Positions 13,679 through 22,018 of a stretch of 64,000 bases of DNA are shown here, piece by piece; the first letter of the stretch is position 1; the number at the start of each line of letters is the position of its first letter. Below the pieces are notes generated by a model, which had not been told where the DNA came from, did not search any database, and saw only the letters and a list, made by a program, of their open reading frames with translations. The DNA comes from CAVSEK01 sp963726975. Lineage in GTDB: Bacteria; Actinomycetota; Actinomycetes; Mycobacteriales; SCTD01. Made by a program: the position numbers and the translations under genes. Location: NCBI GenBank assembly GCA_963726975.1, contig CAVSEK010000013.1, positions 248,001-312,000 of the forward strand, given 5' to 3'.

Positions 13679-15379
13679 TTGCGCACACGTGCCCTCGGCG
13701 CGGCGGCAGGCACCACTGCCGTCGTCGCCGCCCTGCTCGTCGGACCGGCCACCAGCGCCGGCGCCGGCGGGTCGGCCCCGGCCCAGACCGGAGCCCTGCA
13801 GCAGTACGTCGTCCTCTACCAGCCGGGCGTCGACGACGCCGCGGCCCGGGCCGCGGTCTCCGCCGCCGGCGGTGAGGTCCTGTCCAGCAACACCTCGGTC
13901 GGCTACGCGGTGGCGCAGAGCCGCCGCTCCGACTTCGTGCTGAAGGCGGCCGCCGACCGGCACCTGGTCGGTGCCGCGCGCAACCGCAGCATCGGTCGGG
14001 CCCCGGCCGACTCCCGGCCCGCCCGCGCCGACGTGGAGCGGCTGACCGGTGAGCGCCCGGCCGCCTCGGCGGGCGCCGCGACCGCCGACTCCGGCACGTA
14101 CGGCGGCGAGCCGCTCGCCGGCCGGCAGTGGGACATGAAGCAGATCGGCGCGACCGTCTCCGGGTCCTACGCCGTCGAGCGCGGGAAGAAGGGCGTGCTC
14201 GTCGGCGTCATCGACACCGGTGTCGACGGCTCGCACCCCGACATCGCCCCGAACTTCGACCGCGCCGACAGCCGCAACTTCGTCACCGACATGCCCGACA
14301 TCGACGGGCCGTGCGAGTACGCCGGCTGCAAGGACCCGGCCGACGTCGACGACAACGAGCACGGCACGCACGTCGCGAGCACGATCGGCTCGCCGATCAA
14401 CGGCAAGGGCATCGCCGGGGTGGCCCCGGGCGTCACGCTCGTCAACATCCGCGCCGGCCAGGACAGCGGCTACTTCTTCCTGCAGCCCACCCTCGACGCG
14501 CTCACGTACGCCGGCGACCTCGGCGTGGACGTGGTCAACATGAGCTTCTACGTCGACCCGTGGCTGTACAACTGCACGAACCTGCGCGGCGACAGCGAGG
14601 CCGAGCAGGCCGAGCAGCGCACGATCCGCCAGGCCGTGCAGCGCGCGGTCACCTACGCGCGCGGCAAGGGCGTCCTGCCCGTCGCCGCGGAGGGCAACGG
14701 GGCGACCGACCTCGGCTCCCCGACCGTCGACGCGACGAGCCCCGACTACCCGGCGGGCGCGGCGCGCACCCGCAACGTCAACAACAACTGCATCACCGTG
14801 CCGACCGAGACCCTCGGCGTGCTGTCCGTGACCTCGACCGGCATCAGCGAGCGCAAGGCCTACTACTCCGACTACGGCGTCGAGCAGGCCGACGTGTCCG
14901 CACCCGGCGGCGACGCGTACGACACGCCGGACCAGCGGGTCGACCCCCGGGCGATCGTCCTGGCCGCCTACCCGAAGCACCTGGCGAAGGAGCGCGGCGA
15001 GATCGACGCGCAGGGCCGCCCGCTCACCGACTTCGTCGTGCGCGACTGCACCGGCGGCACCGGCTGCTCGTACTACCAGTACCTGCAGGGCACCTCGATG
15101 GCCTCGCCGCACGCGGCCGGCGTCGCGGCGCTCGTCGTCAGCAAGTACGGCACGCCCGACGCGGCGCGCGGCGGGCTCACGCTGCCGCCGTACCGCACCG
15201 AGGGCCTGCTGCTCGGCAGCGCCGTCGACCACGCCTGCCCCGCGGGCGGGGTGCAGGACTACCGCCGGGTGCGCAGCGACGGCTCCGTCGTGACCTCCTC
15301 GGCCACCTGCGAGGGCACCGCGGACCGCAACGGCTTCTACGGCCAGGGCATCGTCAACGCCCTGCGCGCCGTGCGCTAG
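13679..15379 (+). CDS. Secreted subtilisin-like serine protease (S8)
   Basis: This 566-residue secreted protease starts with a short signal peptide (RTRALGAAAGTTAVVAALLV), followed by an inhibitor-like prodomain containing YVVLYQPGVDDAAARAAV. The S8 catalytic triad is complete: Asp in VGVIDTGVDGSHPD, His in DNEHGTHVAST and Ser in GTSMASPHAAGVAAL. The oxyanion Asn is in AAEGNGATD. Cysteines in the catalytic domain (CEYAGC, CTGGTGC) suggest extracellular disulfides. The start is TTG; a strong GAGGAGGAGG site lies a few bases upstream and no better start gives a signal peptide. It is monocistronic, with a terminator just after it. Substrate is unknown. Confidence 0.92.
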   Translation: MRTRALGAAAGTTAVVAALLVGPATSAGAGGSAPAQTGALQQYVVLYQPGVDDAAARAAVSAAGGEVLSSNTSVGYAVAQSRRSDFVLKAAADRHLVGAARNRSIGRAPADSRPARADVERLTGERPAASAGAATADSGTYGGEPLAGRQWDMKQIGATVSGSYAVERGKKGVLVGVIDTGVDGSHPDIAPNFDRADSRNFVTDMPDIDGPCEYAGCKDPADVDDNEHGTHVASTIGSPINGKGIAGVAPGVTLVNIRAGQDSGYFFLQPTLDALTYAGDLGVDVVNMSFYVDPWLYNCTNLRGDSEAEQAEQRTIRQAVQRAVTYARGKGVLPVAAEGNGATDLGSPTVDATSPDYPAGAARTRNVNNNCITVPTETLGVLSVTSTGISERKAYYSDYGVEQADVSAPGGDAYDTPDQRVDPRAIVLAAYPKHLAKERGEIDAQGRPLTDFVVRDCTGGTGCSYYQYLQGTSMASPHAAGVAALVVSKYGTPDAARGGLTLPPYRTEGLLLGSAVDHACPAGGVQDYRRVRSDGSVVTSSATCEGTADRNGFYGQGIVNALRAVR

Positions 15380-15399
15380 CGGCTAGCCCGTCGTCCGCC

Positions 15400-15431
15400 G
15401 GAGGCCGTCACCCCCCGGGGTGGCGGCCTCC
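15400..15431. terminator. Intrinsic terminator-like hairpin after S8 protease
   Basis: A 15-bp stem (GGAGGCCGTCACCCC against GGGGTGGCGGCCTCC, one G-T pair) has a 2-base apparent loop and starts about 20 bases after the stop codon. There is no T-tract, as is common in GC-rich actinobacteria. It isolates the protease gene from pyk. Confidence 0.75.
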
Positions 15432-15450
15432 GCTGCGCCCGGCCCCGGCC

Positions 15451-15456
15451 TAGGCT
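15451..15456 (+). promoter_or_regulatory. Candidate -10 hexamer (TAGGCT) for leaderless pyk
   Basis: TAGGCT then six bases then the pyk GTG. No Shine-Dalgarno is present, and the upstream terminator means pyk needs its own promoter. Confidence 0.55.
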
Positions 15457-15462
15457 GACCCG

Positions 15463-16905
15463 GTGAAGCGCCGGGCGAAGATCGTGTGCACCCTCGGGCC
15501 CGCTGTCGGGTCGTACGAGGGGATCCGGGCGCTCGTCTACGCCGGCATGGACGTCGCCCGGCTGAACTTCTCGCACGGCACCCACGAGGACCACGCCCGC
15601 AACTACCTGTGGGTGCGCCAGGCCAGCGACGAGTCGGGCCGGGGCGTCGGTGTGCTCGCCGACCTGCAGGGGCCCAAGATCCGGCTCGGCACCTTCGCCG
15701 ACGGGCCGGTGGTCTGGTCGACGGGGGAGACCGTCACCATCACGACGGAGGACGTGCCCGGGTCCCACGACCTCGTCTCGACCACGTACGCCGGCCTCGC
15801 CGGCGACGTCGCGGTCGGCGACCGGCTGCTCGTCGACGACGGGCGCGTCGGGCTGCGGGTCGTCGGGGTCGACGGGCCGCGGGTGCGGTTCCAGGTCACC
15901 GAGGGCGGGCCGGTCTCCAACAACAAGGGGCTCTCGCTGCCGGGCGTGGGCGTGAGCGTCCCCGCGATGTCGGACAAGGACGAGGCCGACCTGCGCTTCG
16001 CCCTCGGCCTGCGGGTCGACATGGTCGCCCTGTCCTTCGTCCGCGGGCCCGACGACGTGCGCGGCGTCCACCGCATCATGGACGAGCGGGGCGCCCGGCT
16101 CCCCGTGCTCGCCAAGATCGAGAAGCCGCAGGCGGTGGAGAACCTCGAGGCGGTCGTCGAGGCGTTCGACGGGCTCATGGTGGCGCGCGGCGACCTCGGC
16201 GTGGAGATGCCCCTCGAGCGGGTGCCGCTGGTGCAGAAGCGGGCCGTGCAGGCGGCCCGGGAGCTGTCCAAGCCGGTGATCGTGGCGACCCAGATGCTCG
16301 ACTCGATGATCTCCGCGCCGCGGCCGACCCGCGCCGAGACCAGCGACGTCGCCAACGCCGTCCTCGACGGCGCCGACGCGGTCATGCTCTCCGGCGAGAC
16401 GAGCGTCGGCGCCTACCCGGTCGAGGCGGTCGCGACCATGGCGAGGATCGTCGTGGCGGCCGAGGAGTCGCTCGGCGACGTCCCGCTGGTGCGGCGCGAG
16501 CCCTCGACCATCAGCGGCGCGATCGCCCGCGCGGCGGCCAGCGTCGCCGGCACCGTGGGTGCCAGCGCGATCGTGGCCTTCACGCAGTCGGGCGACACCG
16601 CGCGGCTGCTCGCCGAGCACCGCTCGCCCATCCCGCTGCTCGCCTTCACGCCCACCCCCGACGTCCGCAGCCAGCTCGCGCTGGTGTGGGGCGTCGAGAC
16701 GTTCCTCGTGCCGACGGTGCGGCACACCGACGAGATGGTCCGCCAGGTGGAGCGGGCCATGCTCGACCTGGGGCGGATGCAGCCCGGTGAGCTCGTGACG
16801 ATCGTGGCGGGCAGCCCGCCGTCGACGGCCGGCTCGACGAACGCCCTGCGGGTGCACCGGCTGGGCGGGTTCGTCGCCGCGCCGCCCGCGGACCTGCCGG
16901 CCTGA
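15463..16905 (+). CDS. pyk: Pyruvate kinase
   Basis: This 480-residue enzyme transfers phosphate from phosphoenolpyruvate to ADP in the last step of glycolysis. Starting KRRAKIVCTLGPA, it shows the substrate and metal blocks ARLNFSHGTHEDH, DLQGPKIRLGTF, the catalytic KIEKPQAVENL with its lysine, and ARGDLGVEMPLERV. The C-terminal allosteric domain begins near VMLSGETSVGAYPVEAV. Length is normal. The gene is the glycolytic companion of gap, pgk and tpiA at the other end of the window but is transcribed separately. The same pyk-pdtaR-polA order occurs in mycobacteria. Confidence 0.96.
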   Translation: MKRRAKIVCTLGPAVGSYEGIRALVYAGMDVARLNFSHGTHEDHARNYLWVRQASDESGRGVGVLADLQGPKIRLGTFADGPVVWSTGETVTITTEDVPGSHDLVSTTYAGLAGDVAVGDRLLVDDGRVGLRVVGVDGPRVRFQVTEGGPVSNNKGLSLPGVGVSVPAMSDKDEADLRFALGLRVDMVALSFVRGPDDVRGVHRIMDERGARLPVLAKIEKPQAVENLEAVVEAFDGLMVARGDLGVEMPLERVPLVQKRAVQAARELSKPVIVATQMLDSMISAPRPTRAETSDVANAVLDGADAVMLSGETSVGAYPVEAVATMARIVVAAEESLGDVPLVRREPSTISGAIARAAASVAGTVGASAIVAFTQSGDTARLLAEHRSPIPLLAFTPTPDVRSQLALVWGVETFLVPTVRHTDEMVRQVERAMLDLGRMQPGELVTIVAGSPPSTAGSTNALRVHRLGGFVAAPPADLPA

Positions 16906-16919
16906 CCTGCGCGCCTGCG

Positions 16920-16993
16920 TGCCCCCGGTGGGATTCGAACCCACACTGTCGGCGTTTTGAGTGCCGTGCGTCTGCCGGTTGCGCGACGGGGGC
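16920..16993 (-). tRNA. tRNA with anticodon CAA (leucine by codon), short variable loop
   Basis: On the minus strand the acceptor stem GCCCCCG pairs with CGGGGGC, and the T arm is GTGGG-TTCGAAT-CCCAC. The anticodon loop is CTCAAAA (anticodon CAA). The D arm has a 3-bp stem with the conserved GG. The discriminator base is A and no CCA is encoded. The variable region is only five bases (ACAGT), so this is a class I fold, whereas leucine tRNAs normally carry a long variable arm. The anticodon stem closes with an A-C mismatch next to the loop. It lies between pyk and pdtaR. The CAA anticodon predicts decoding of UUG, but the amino acid it carries cannot be assumed. Confidence 0.8.
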
Positions 16994-17061
16994 GCCCCGC
17001 GAGCGTACGGCGGCGCCCCGGCCGGGCCGCGGTCGCCGCTCCTCCCGCCTGCCGACCTCGC

Positions 17062-17067
17062 TAGCCT
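17062..17067 (+). promoter_or_regulatory. Candidate -10 hexamer (TAGCCT) for pdtaR
   Basis: TAGCCT lies 30 bases before the pdtaR GTG. Transcription would start near 17074 and give a short leader containing a GAGGAG ribosome-binding site five bases before the start. Confidence 0.45.
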
Positions 17068-17097
17068 GGGGGCCCCGACCGACGACGAGGAGCTGCC

Positions 17098-17706
17098 GTG
17101 CCCGCCGCTGACCTGCCCGCCCGGCGCGTCGTCGTCGCCGAGGACGAGGCGCTCATCCGGCTCGACCTCGTCGAGATGCTCGGCGAGGAGGGCTACGACG
17201 TCGTGGGCGAGGCCGGCGACGGCGAGACCGCGGTGCGCCTCGCGACCGAGCTGCGACCCGACGTCGTCGTGCTGGACGTCAAGATGCCGGTGCTCGACGG
17301 CATCGCCGCCGCGGAGCAGATCGTCGCCCAGCGGGTCGCGCCGGTGGTGCTGCTCACCGCGTTCAGCCAGCGCGACCTCGTCGAGCGGGCCCGCGAGGCG
17401 GGGGTCATGGCCTACCTCGTCAAGCCGTTCCAGAAGCACGACGTCCTGCCCGCCATCGAGATGGCGGTCGCCCGGTTCAGCGAGGTCGTCGCGCTCGAGG
17501 AGGAGGTCGGCGACCTGCAGGGCCGGTTGGAGGCGCGCACGCTCGTGGACCGCGCGAAGGCGCTGCTCCAGGCCGACCACGGGCTGTCCGAGGCCGAGGC
17601 GTTCCGCTGGGTCCAGCGCACCTCGATGAGCGAGCGGCGCACGATGCGCGCCGTGGCCCAGGACGTCCTGGACGGCCGGACCGCCCCGACGCCCTCCGCC
17701 GGGTAG
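17098..17706 (+). CDS. pdtaR: ANTAR-domain response regulator
   Basis: This 202-residue cytoplasmic regulator has an N-terminal receiver domain. Its acidic pocket is in VVVAEDEAL, the phospho-acceptor Asp in VVVLDVKMPVLDG and the conserved Lys in LVKPF. A connecting helix (SEVVALEEEVGDLQGRLEAR) leads to a C-terminal ANTAR domain of about 60 residues (VDRAKALLQADHGLSEAEAF onward). ANTAR domains bind paired RNA hairpins and act as transcription antiterminators. In mycobacteria the orthologue Rv1626 receives phosphate from the kinase PdtaS. No kinase is adjacent, as in mycobacteria. The start has a good GAGGAG site. Assignment rests on domain order and the pyk-pdtaR-polA context. Confidence 0.92.
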   Translation: MPAADLPARRVVVAEDEALIRLDLVEMLGEEGYDVVGEAGDGETAVRLATELRPDVVVLDVKMPVLDGIAAAEQIVAQRVAPVVLLTAFSQRDLVERAREAGVMAYLVKPFQKHDVLPAIEMAVARFSEVVALEEEVGDLQGRLEARTLVDRAKALLQADHGLSEAEAFRWVQRTSMSERRTMRAVAQDVLDGRTAPTPSAG

Positions 17707-17799
17707 CCGCAGCGACGCACAAGGGGACAGGTCGGACCGACTTCATCACGACACGACAACGGCGTCGTGGGGCGGGCCTGCCGCGGGGGGCGGCTGTCG

Positions 17800-17805
17800 T
17801 AGCGT
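17800..17805 (+). promoter_or_regulatory. Candidate -10 hexamer (TAGCGT) for the amino-acid binding protein
   Basis: TAGCGT lies 50 bases before the ATG, giving a leader of about 44 bases that ends in an AGGAG site seven bases before the start. An imperfect CACGAC/GTCGTG inverted repeat precedes it and may end pdtaR transcription. Confidence 0.35.
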
Positions 17806-17855
17806 CCGGGCATCAGACCGGTCGCCCGCGACCGCCCTACCCTAGGAGTTGGTGG

Positions 17856-19145
17856 ATGCCTTCACCCTCGCGCTCCGTCCGAGCACTGGCCGCACTCGGC
17901 GTCGGCGCTGTCGCCCTCGCCGCCTGCGGCGGCAGCGACGACGCCTCGAGCTCGCCGTCCTCGAGCTCGACCGGCAGCTCGTCGGCGCCCGCTGCGGCCC
18001 AGAGCGTCGCGGACGGTGTCCTGACCGTCGGCACGCTGCTGCCGCAGACCGGGTCGCTCGCCTCGCTCGGCCCGTCCGAGTTCGCCGGCGTCAAGCTGGC
18101 GATCAAGGACATCAACGACGCCGGCGGTGTCCTCGGCAAGCCCGCCGTCGAGGTCGACAGCGACTCCGGCGACACCTCGACCAACATCGCGAGCTCGTCG
18201 GTCGACCGCCTGCTCAGCCAGAAGGCCGACGCCATCGTCGGGGCGGCCTCCTCGGCCGTGAGCCTCACGGTCATCGACAAGATCACCGGTGCGGGCGTCG
18301 TGCAGATCTCGCCGGCCAACACCTCCCTGAAGCTCTCGGACTACCCCGACAAGGGGCTGTACTTCCGCACCGCCCCGCCGGACCTGCTCCAGGGTCGCGT
18401 CCTCGGTGACAAGGTCATCGCGGACGGCATCGGCAACGTCGGCATCCTCGCGCTGCAGGACGCCTACGGGACCGGTCTGGCCGACACGGCCCAGAAGGCC
18501 ATCGAGGGCGCCAACGGCCAGGTCGTCGAGAAGGTCATCTACGACCCGAAGGCCGCGGAGTTCAGCGCCGAGGTCTCCAAGATCAAGGCGAAGGCGCCGG
18601 ACGGCATCATCCTCATCGGCTTCAACGAGTCCGCCAAGATCATCCAGGAGCTCGTCAAGCAGGGCATCGGCCCGCAGACGACGCCGCTGTACATGGTCGA
18701 CGGCAACCTCGAGGCCGCCGAGGTGCAGGCGCTCGGCCCGGTCATCCAGGGCGTCCAGGGCACCACGCCCGGCGCCCAGGCGCCCAACGACTTCCGCCAG
18801 CGGCTGCTGACGGTCGACCCGGCGCTGCGCGCCTACCCGTACGCCGGTGAGGCCTACGACGCCACGATCCTCGTGGCGCTCGCGGCCGAGGCGGCCAAGA
18901 AGGACGACGGGCGCTCCATCGGTGCGGCCATGGTCGCCTCGAGCAAGGGCGGGCAGAAGTGCACGTCCTTCAAGGAGTGCGCGCCGCTGGCCCGGGCCGG
19001 CACCGACTTCGACTACGACGGGATCTCCGGCCCGATCGAGCTGGACGACAAGGGCAACCCGACCGAGGCGTCCATCGGCATCTACACCTACGGCCCGGAC
19101 GCCAAGCTCCTCGCGGACGTCGTCTACAAGTCCGGCAAGATCTGA
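17856..19145 (+). CDS. livK: Branched-chain amino-acid ABC transporter, substrate-binding lipoprotein
   Basis: This 429-residue protein is a Leu/Ile/Val-binding-type receptor (periplasmic binding protein type 1 fold). A lipoprotein signal peptide ends in ALAACGGS with the lipid-modified Cys at residue 24. A Ser-rich linker follows, then LTVGTLLPQTGSLASLGPSE, typical of LivJ/LivK ligand-binding domains. Lgt at 4.3 kb should process it. It lies tail to tail with the livHMGF permease/ATPase genes, so the whole transporter is encoded here although in two transcripts. The ligand may be branched-chain amino acids, amides or urea; sequence alone does not decide. An AGGAG site seven bases upstream fixes the ATG start. 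Confidence 0.9.
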   Translation: MPSPSRSVRALAALGVGAVALAACGGSDDASSSPSSSSTGSSSAPAAAQSVADGVLTVGTLLPQTGSLASLGPSEFAGVKLAIKDINDAGGVLGKPAVEVDSDSGDTSTNIASSSVDRLLSQKADAIVGAASSAVSLTVIDKITGAGVVQISPANTSLKLSDYPDKGLYFRTAPPDLLQGRVLGDKVIADGIGNVGILALQDAYGTGLADTAQKAIEGANGQVVEKVIYDPKAAEFSAEVSKIKAKAPDGIILIGFNESAKIIQELVKQGIGPQTTPLYMVDGNLEAAEVQALGPVIQGVQGTTPGAQAPNDFRQRLLTVDPALRAYPYAGEAYDATILVALAAEAAKKDDGRSIGAAMVASSKGGQKCTSFKECAPLARAGTDFDYDGISGPIELDDKGNPTEASIGIYTYGPDAKLLADVVYKSGKI

Positions 19146-19165
19146 CGCACGACCCCGCACGCTCC

Positions 19166-19195
19166 CGGGCCCGGTCGCTCCTGCGGCCGGGCCCG
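19166..19195. terminator. Bidirectional terminator-like hairpin between livK and livF
   Basis: A 13-bp stem (CGGGCCCGGTCGC with GCGGCCGGGCCCG, one wobble pair) and a 4-base loop lie 20 bases after the livK stop. They separate two convergent transcripts. No T-tract is present on either side. Confidence 0.7.
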
Positions 19196-19278
19196 GCGGC
19201 GTCTGCGTCTGCGGGGCTCCGGCGGGTCGCTCAGCCGGCCGGGACCTGCGGGCGCCGGACGGGCAGGCGCCGCACGGG

Positions 19279-20052
19279 TCAGCCCGCGGTGGCCAGCGTC
19301 CCGAGGTACAGCTCGACGACCTTGGGGTCCTTCGCGAGGTCGGCGCCGGAGGCGGTGTAGGCGTTGCGGCCCTGGTCCAGCACGTAGCCGCGGTCGCAGA
19401 TCTGCAGGCACCGCCGGGCGTTCTGCTCGACCATGACCACGGAGACGCCGGCCCGGTTGATCTGCCGGACGCGGATGAAGACCTCGTCCTGCAGGGCCGG
19501 CGACAGCCCGGCGGAGGGCTCGTCGAGCAGCAGGACCGACGGCTCCATCATGAGCGCGCGGCCCATGGCGACCATCTGCCGCTCGCCGCCGGACAGCGAG
19601 CCGGCGCGCTGGGCCCGCCGGTCGGCGAGCGCCGGGAAGAGCCCGGCGACGAAGTCGAAGCGCTCGGCGAACCTCTTGGGGCTCTGGAACGCCCCCATCT
19701 CGAGGTTCTCCTGGATGGTCAGGCTCGGGAAGACGTTCTCGGTCTGCGGCACGAAGCCGACGCCCTTGCGCACGAGCGCGTGCGCCTTCAGCCCCGTGAT
19801 CGGCTCACCGCGGAGCACGACCGAGCCGCCGCGCACCGTCACCAGGCCGAAGACGGCCTTGAGCAGCGTCGACTTGCCGGCGCCGTTGGGCCCGATGATG
19901 CCGACGAGCTCGCCCTCCTGCACGTAGAGGTCCGCGCCGTTGAGGATGTTGACCCCGGGGACGTAGCCGGCGACGACCTCGTCGCAGCGCAGCAGCGCGC
20001 CCTCGGCGGCGGCCAGGTGGGCCGAGCGGTCGCTGGTCTCCGTGCCGCTCAC
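19279..20052 (-). CDS. livF: Branched-chain amino-acid ABC transporter ATPase LivF
   Basis: This 257-residue ATPase energises the Liv permease together with LivG. It has Walker A GPNGAGKST, Q-loop FVPQTENVFPSLT, signature LSGGERQMVAMGRAL and Walker B VLLLDEPSAGLSP. The switch region VVMVEQNARRCL has Gln where many ABC proteins have His, which is normal for LivF. The GTG start overlaps the livG stop by four bases (GTGA), so the two ATPases are probably made in equal amounts. It is the last gene of the reverse livHMGF operon. Confidence 0.93.
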   Translation of the reverse strand: MSGTETSDRSAHLAAAEGALLRCDEVVAGYVPGVNILNGADLYVQEGELVGIIGPNGAGKSTLLKAVFGLVTVRGGSVVLRGEPITGLKAHALVRKGVGFVPQTENVFPSLTIQENLEMGAFQSPKRFAERFDFVAGLFPALADRRAQRAGSLSGGERQMVAMGRALMMEPSVLLLDEPSAGLSPALQDEVFIRVRQINRAGVSVVMVEQNARRCLQICDRGYVLDQGRNAYTASGADLAKDPKVVELYLGTLATAG

Positions 20053-21023
20053 GAGCCCTCCCCGTCCTGCGGCGCCGCGGCGCCCACCTCGTGCTCGGCA
20101 GCGGCCGCCGCGAGCACCTCCTGCTCGTCCTCGAGCGTCAGCGGCGTGTCGTGGTGCCCGCCCAGGTAGGCGTCGATGACGGCGTCGTCGCGCATGATCG
20201 CCTCCGGCGGGCCCTCCGCGATGACCCGTCCCTGCGCCATGACGACCACCCAGTCGCTGATGTCGCGGACCATGTCCATGTCGTGCTCGACGAAGAGCAC
20301 GGTCATGCCGTCCTCGCGCAGCGCCTTGACGTGGCCGAGCAGCGACTGGGTGAGCGCGGGGTTCACCCCCGCCATGGGCTCGTCGAGCATGACCATCTCG
20401 GGGCCGACCATGAGCGCCCGGGCCATCTCGAGCAGCTTGCGCTGGCCGCCGGACATCGTGCCGGCGAAGTCGTCGCGCTTCGCGTCGAGCTTGAAGCGGC
20501 GCAGGAGCTCCTCGGCCCGCTCGGTGTTGTCCCGCTCCTGGGACCGCCACGCGGGCGGGAAGATCGCCCGCAGGAAGCTCTCGCCGCGCTGACCCGTGGC
20601 CCCGAGCAGCATGTTCTGCATGACCGTGAGGCGCGACAGCGCCTTGGTGAGCTGGAAGGTGCGCACCATCCCGCGGCGCGCGACCTTGTGCGGCGCGACG
20701 CCCGCCAGCGACGAGCCGTTGAAGGTCCAGCTGCCCTTGTCGGGGGAGTCGAAGCCGGTCAGCAGGTTGAAGAACGTGCTCTTGCCGGCGCCGTTCGGTC
20801 CGATGAGAGCCGTGATCGACCCGCGCTGGACCTCGACGTGCTCGACGTCGACGGCCACGAGGCCGCCGAAGCGCCGGACCACGCCGTCGGCCACGAGGAT
20901 GGGGTCGGGCTTGCGCGCCCCCGGGACCGCGGGCACGTCGGCGAGCGCTGCGAGCGCCGCCTCGCGTCGGGCGGGCCCGGTGGGCGGGGCGAGGACCTGG
21001 TCGTCAGGCTGGTCAGCGGGCAT
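20049..21023 (-). CDS. livG: Branched-chain amino-acid ABC transporter ATPase LivG
   Basis: This 324-residue ATPase pairs with LivF. It has Walker A GPNGAGKSTFFNLLTGF, signature MSGGQRKLLEMARAL, Walker B VMLDEPMAGVNPAL and the LivG-type H-loop VLFVEHDMDMVRDI. It is longer than typical LivG (about 255 residues). An extra N-terminal segment of some 35 residues precedes ILVADGVVRRFGG, and an acidic C-terminal tail of about 30 residues ends the protein. Neither extension has a recognised domain. The ATG lies inside the livM 3' end (11-base overlap). Confidence 0.93.
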   Translation of the reverse strand: MPADQPDDQVLAPPTGPARREAALAALADVPAVPGARKPDPILVADGVVRRFGGLVAVDVEHVEVQRGSITALIGPNGAGKSTFFNLLTGFDSPDKGSWTFNGSSLAGVAPHKVARRGMVRTFQLTKALSRLTVMQNMLLGATGQRGESFLRAIFPPAWRSQERDNTERAEELLRRFKLDAKRDDFAGTMSGGQRKLLEMARALMVGPEMVMLDEPMAGVNPALTQSLLGHVKALREDGMTVLFVEHDMDMVRDISDWVVVMAQGRVIAEGPPEAIMRDDAVIDAYLGGHHDTPLTLEDEQEVLAAAAAEHEVGAAAPQDGEGS

Positions 21024-22008
21024 CGAGTGCGAGCTCCCTCCGGTCGCCGAACAGGCCCTGCGGCCGGAAGATCATGAGCAGCATCAGCCCCAGTCCCACG
21101 AGCATGAGGCGGACCTGCCCCACCTGGAAGGTCGTGAGGATCGCGTCCGGGATGTGCCCGGCCGCCTTGGCCTGGTTGAGGACGTTGTCGGTGAGCGACA
21201 GCAGGGCCCAGAAGATGGCCGCGCCCACGACCGGGCCGAGGACGCGCCCCGCACCGCCGAGGATGACGATCGTGTACGCGTAGAAGGTCGTCTCGGTGGA
21301 GAAGTTGTCGGGCTGCACGACCGCGTTCCCCCAGCCGGTCAGGAAGCCGGCGAGCGAGCCGAGCACGCCGCCCAGGACGAGGCTCTGCAGCTTGTAGGCG
21401 TACACGTTCTTGCCCAGGCTGCGCACGGCGTCCTCGTCCTCGCGGATCGCCTTGAGCACGCGGCCCCACGGGCTGCGCATGAGCAGGAAGACCAGCAGGC
21501 AGGACAGGGCGACGAGCACCCAGCCGACGGTGAGCACCCAGGTCTGGCGCTCGTTGAAGTCCAGCGGCCCCAGGCCGTAGCGGCCGCGGGGGAACGGGTT
21601 GATGGAGTAGAAGCCCTCCGCGAACCGGCCCAGGCCGTCGGAGCCGCCGGTGTACTCCGACAGGCTGACCGACCGCAGCACCAGGCGGACGATCTCGGCG
21701 GCGGCGATCGTGACGATGGCCAGGTAGTCGGCCCGCAGGCGCAGCGTGGGGACGCCCAGCAGCAGCGCGAGCACGACCGCCCCCGCCAGCCCGACGGCGA
21801 CGCCGACCAGGGTCGGCAGGTCGAAGGTGCTCACGCACACCGCCAGGCCGTAGCCGGCGACGGCGAGGAAGCCGGCCTGGCCGAAGTTGAGCAGCCCGGT
21901 GTAGCCGAAGTGCACGTTCAGGCCGATCGCCGCGAGGGCGAAGCACGACCGTCTCGAGACCCACCGACGCGCTGCAGCGCGTTGGTGAAGATCGAGCGAC
22001 CAGTCCAT
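21013..22008 (-). CDS. livM: Branched-chain amino-acid ABC transporter permease LivM, N-terminus scrambled
   Basis: This membrane permease of about 331 residues forms the translocation path with LivH. Many hydrophobic segments are present, with the family block GLNVHFGYTGLLNFGQAGF and the ATPase-contacting loop SPWGRVLKAIREDEDAVRSLGK. The first 25 codons read MDWSLDLHQRAAARRW, unlike LivM. The other two frames of the same bases contain IFTNALQRV and GLETVV, as expected for this N-terminus. Three single-base insertions near 21943, 21962 and 21992 explain this and cancel out to restore the frame. The ATG at 22008 follows a GGGGGT site. Treat residues about 6-23 as unreliable. Confidence 0.9.
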   Translation of the reverse strand: MDWSLDLHQRAAARRWVSRRSCFALAAIGLNVHFGYTGLLNFGQAGFLAVAGYGLAVCVSTFDLPTLVGVAVGLAGAVVLALLLGVPTLRLRADYLAIVTIAAAEIVRLVLRSVSLSEYTGGSDGLGRFAEGFYSINPFPRGRYGLGPLDFNERQTWVLTVGWVLVALSCLLVFLLMRSPWGRVLKAIREDEDAVRSLGKNVYAYKLQSLVLGGVLGSLAGFLTGWGNAVVQPDNFSTETTFYAYTIVILGGAGRVLGPVVGAAIFWALLSLTDNVLNQAKAAGHIPDAILTTFQVGQVRLMLVGLGLMLLMIFRPQGLFGDRRELALDAR

Positions 22009-22018
22009 CTGCGACCCC

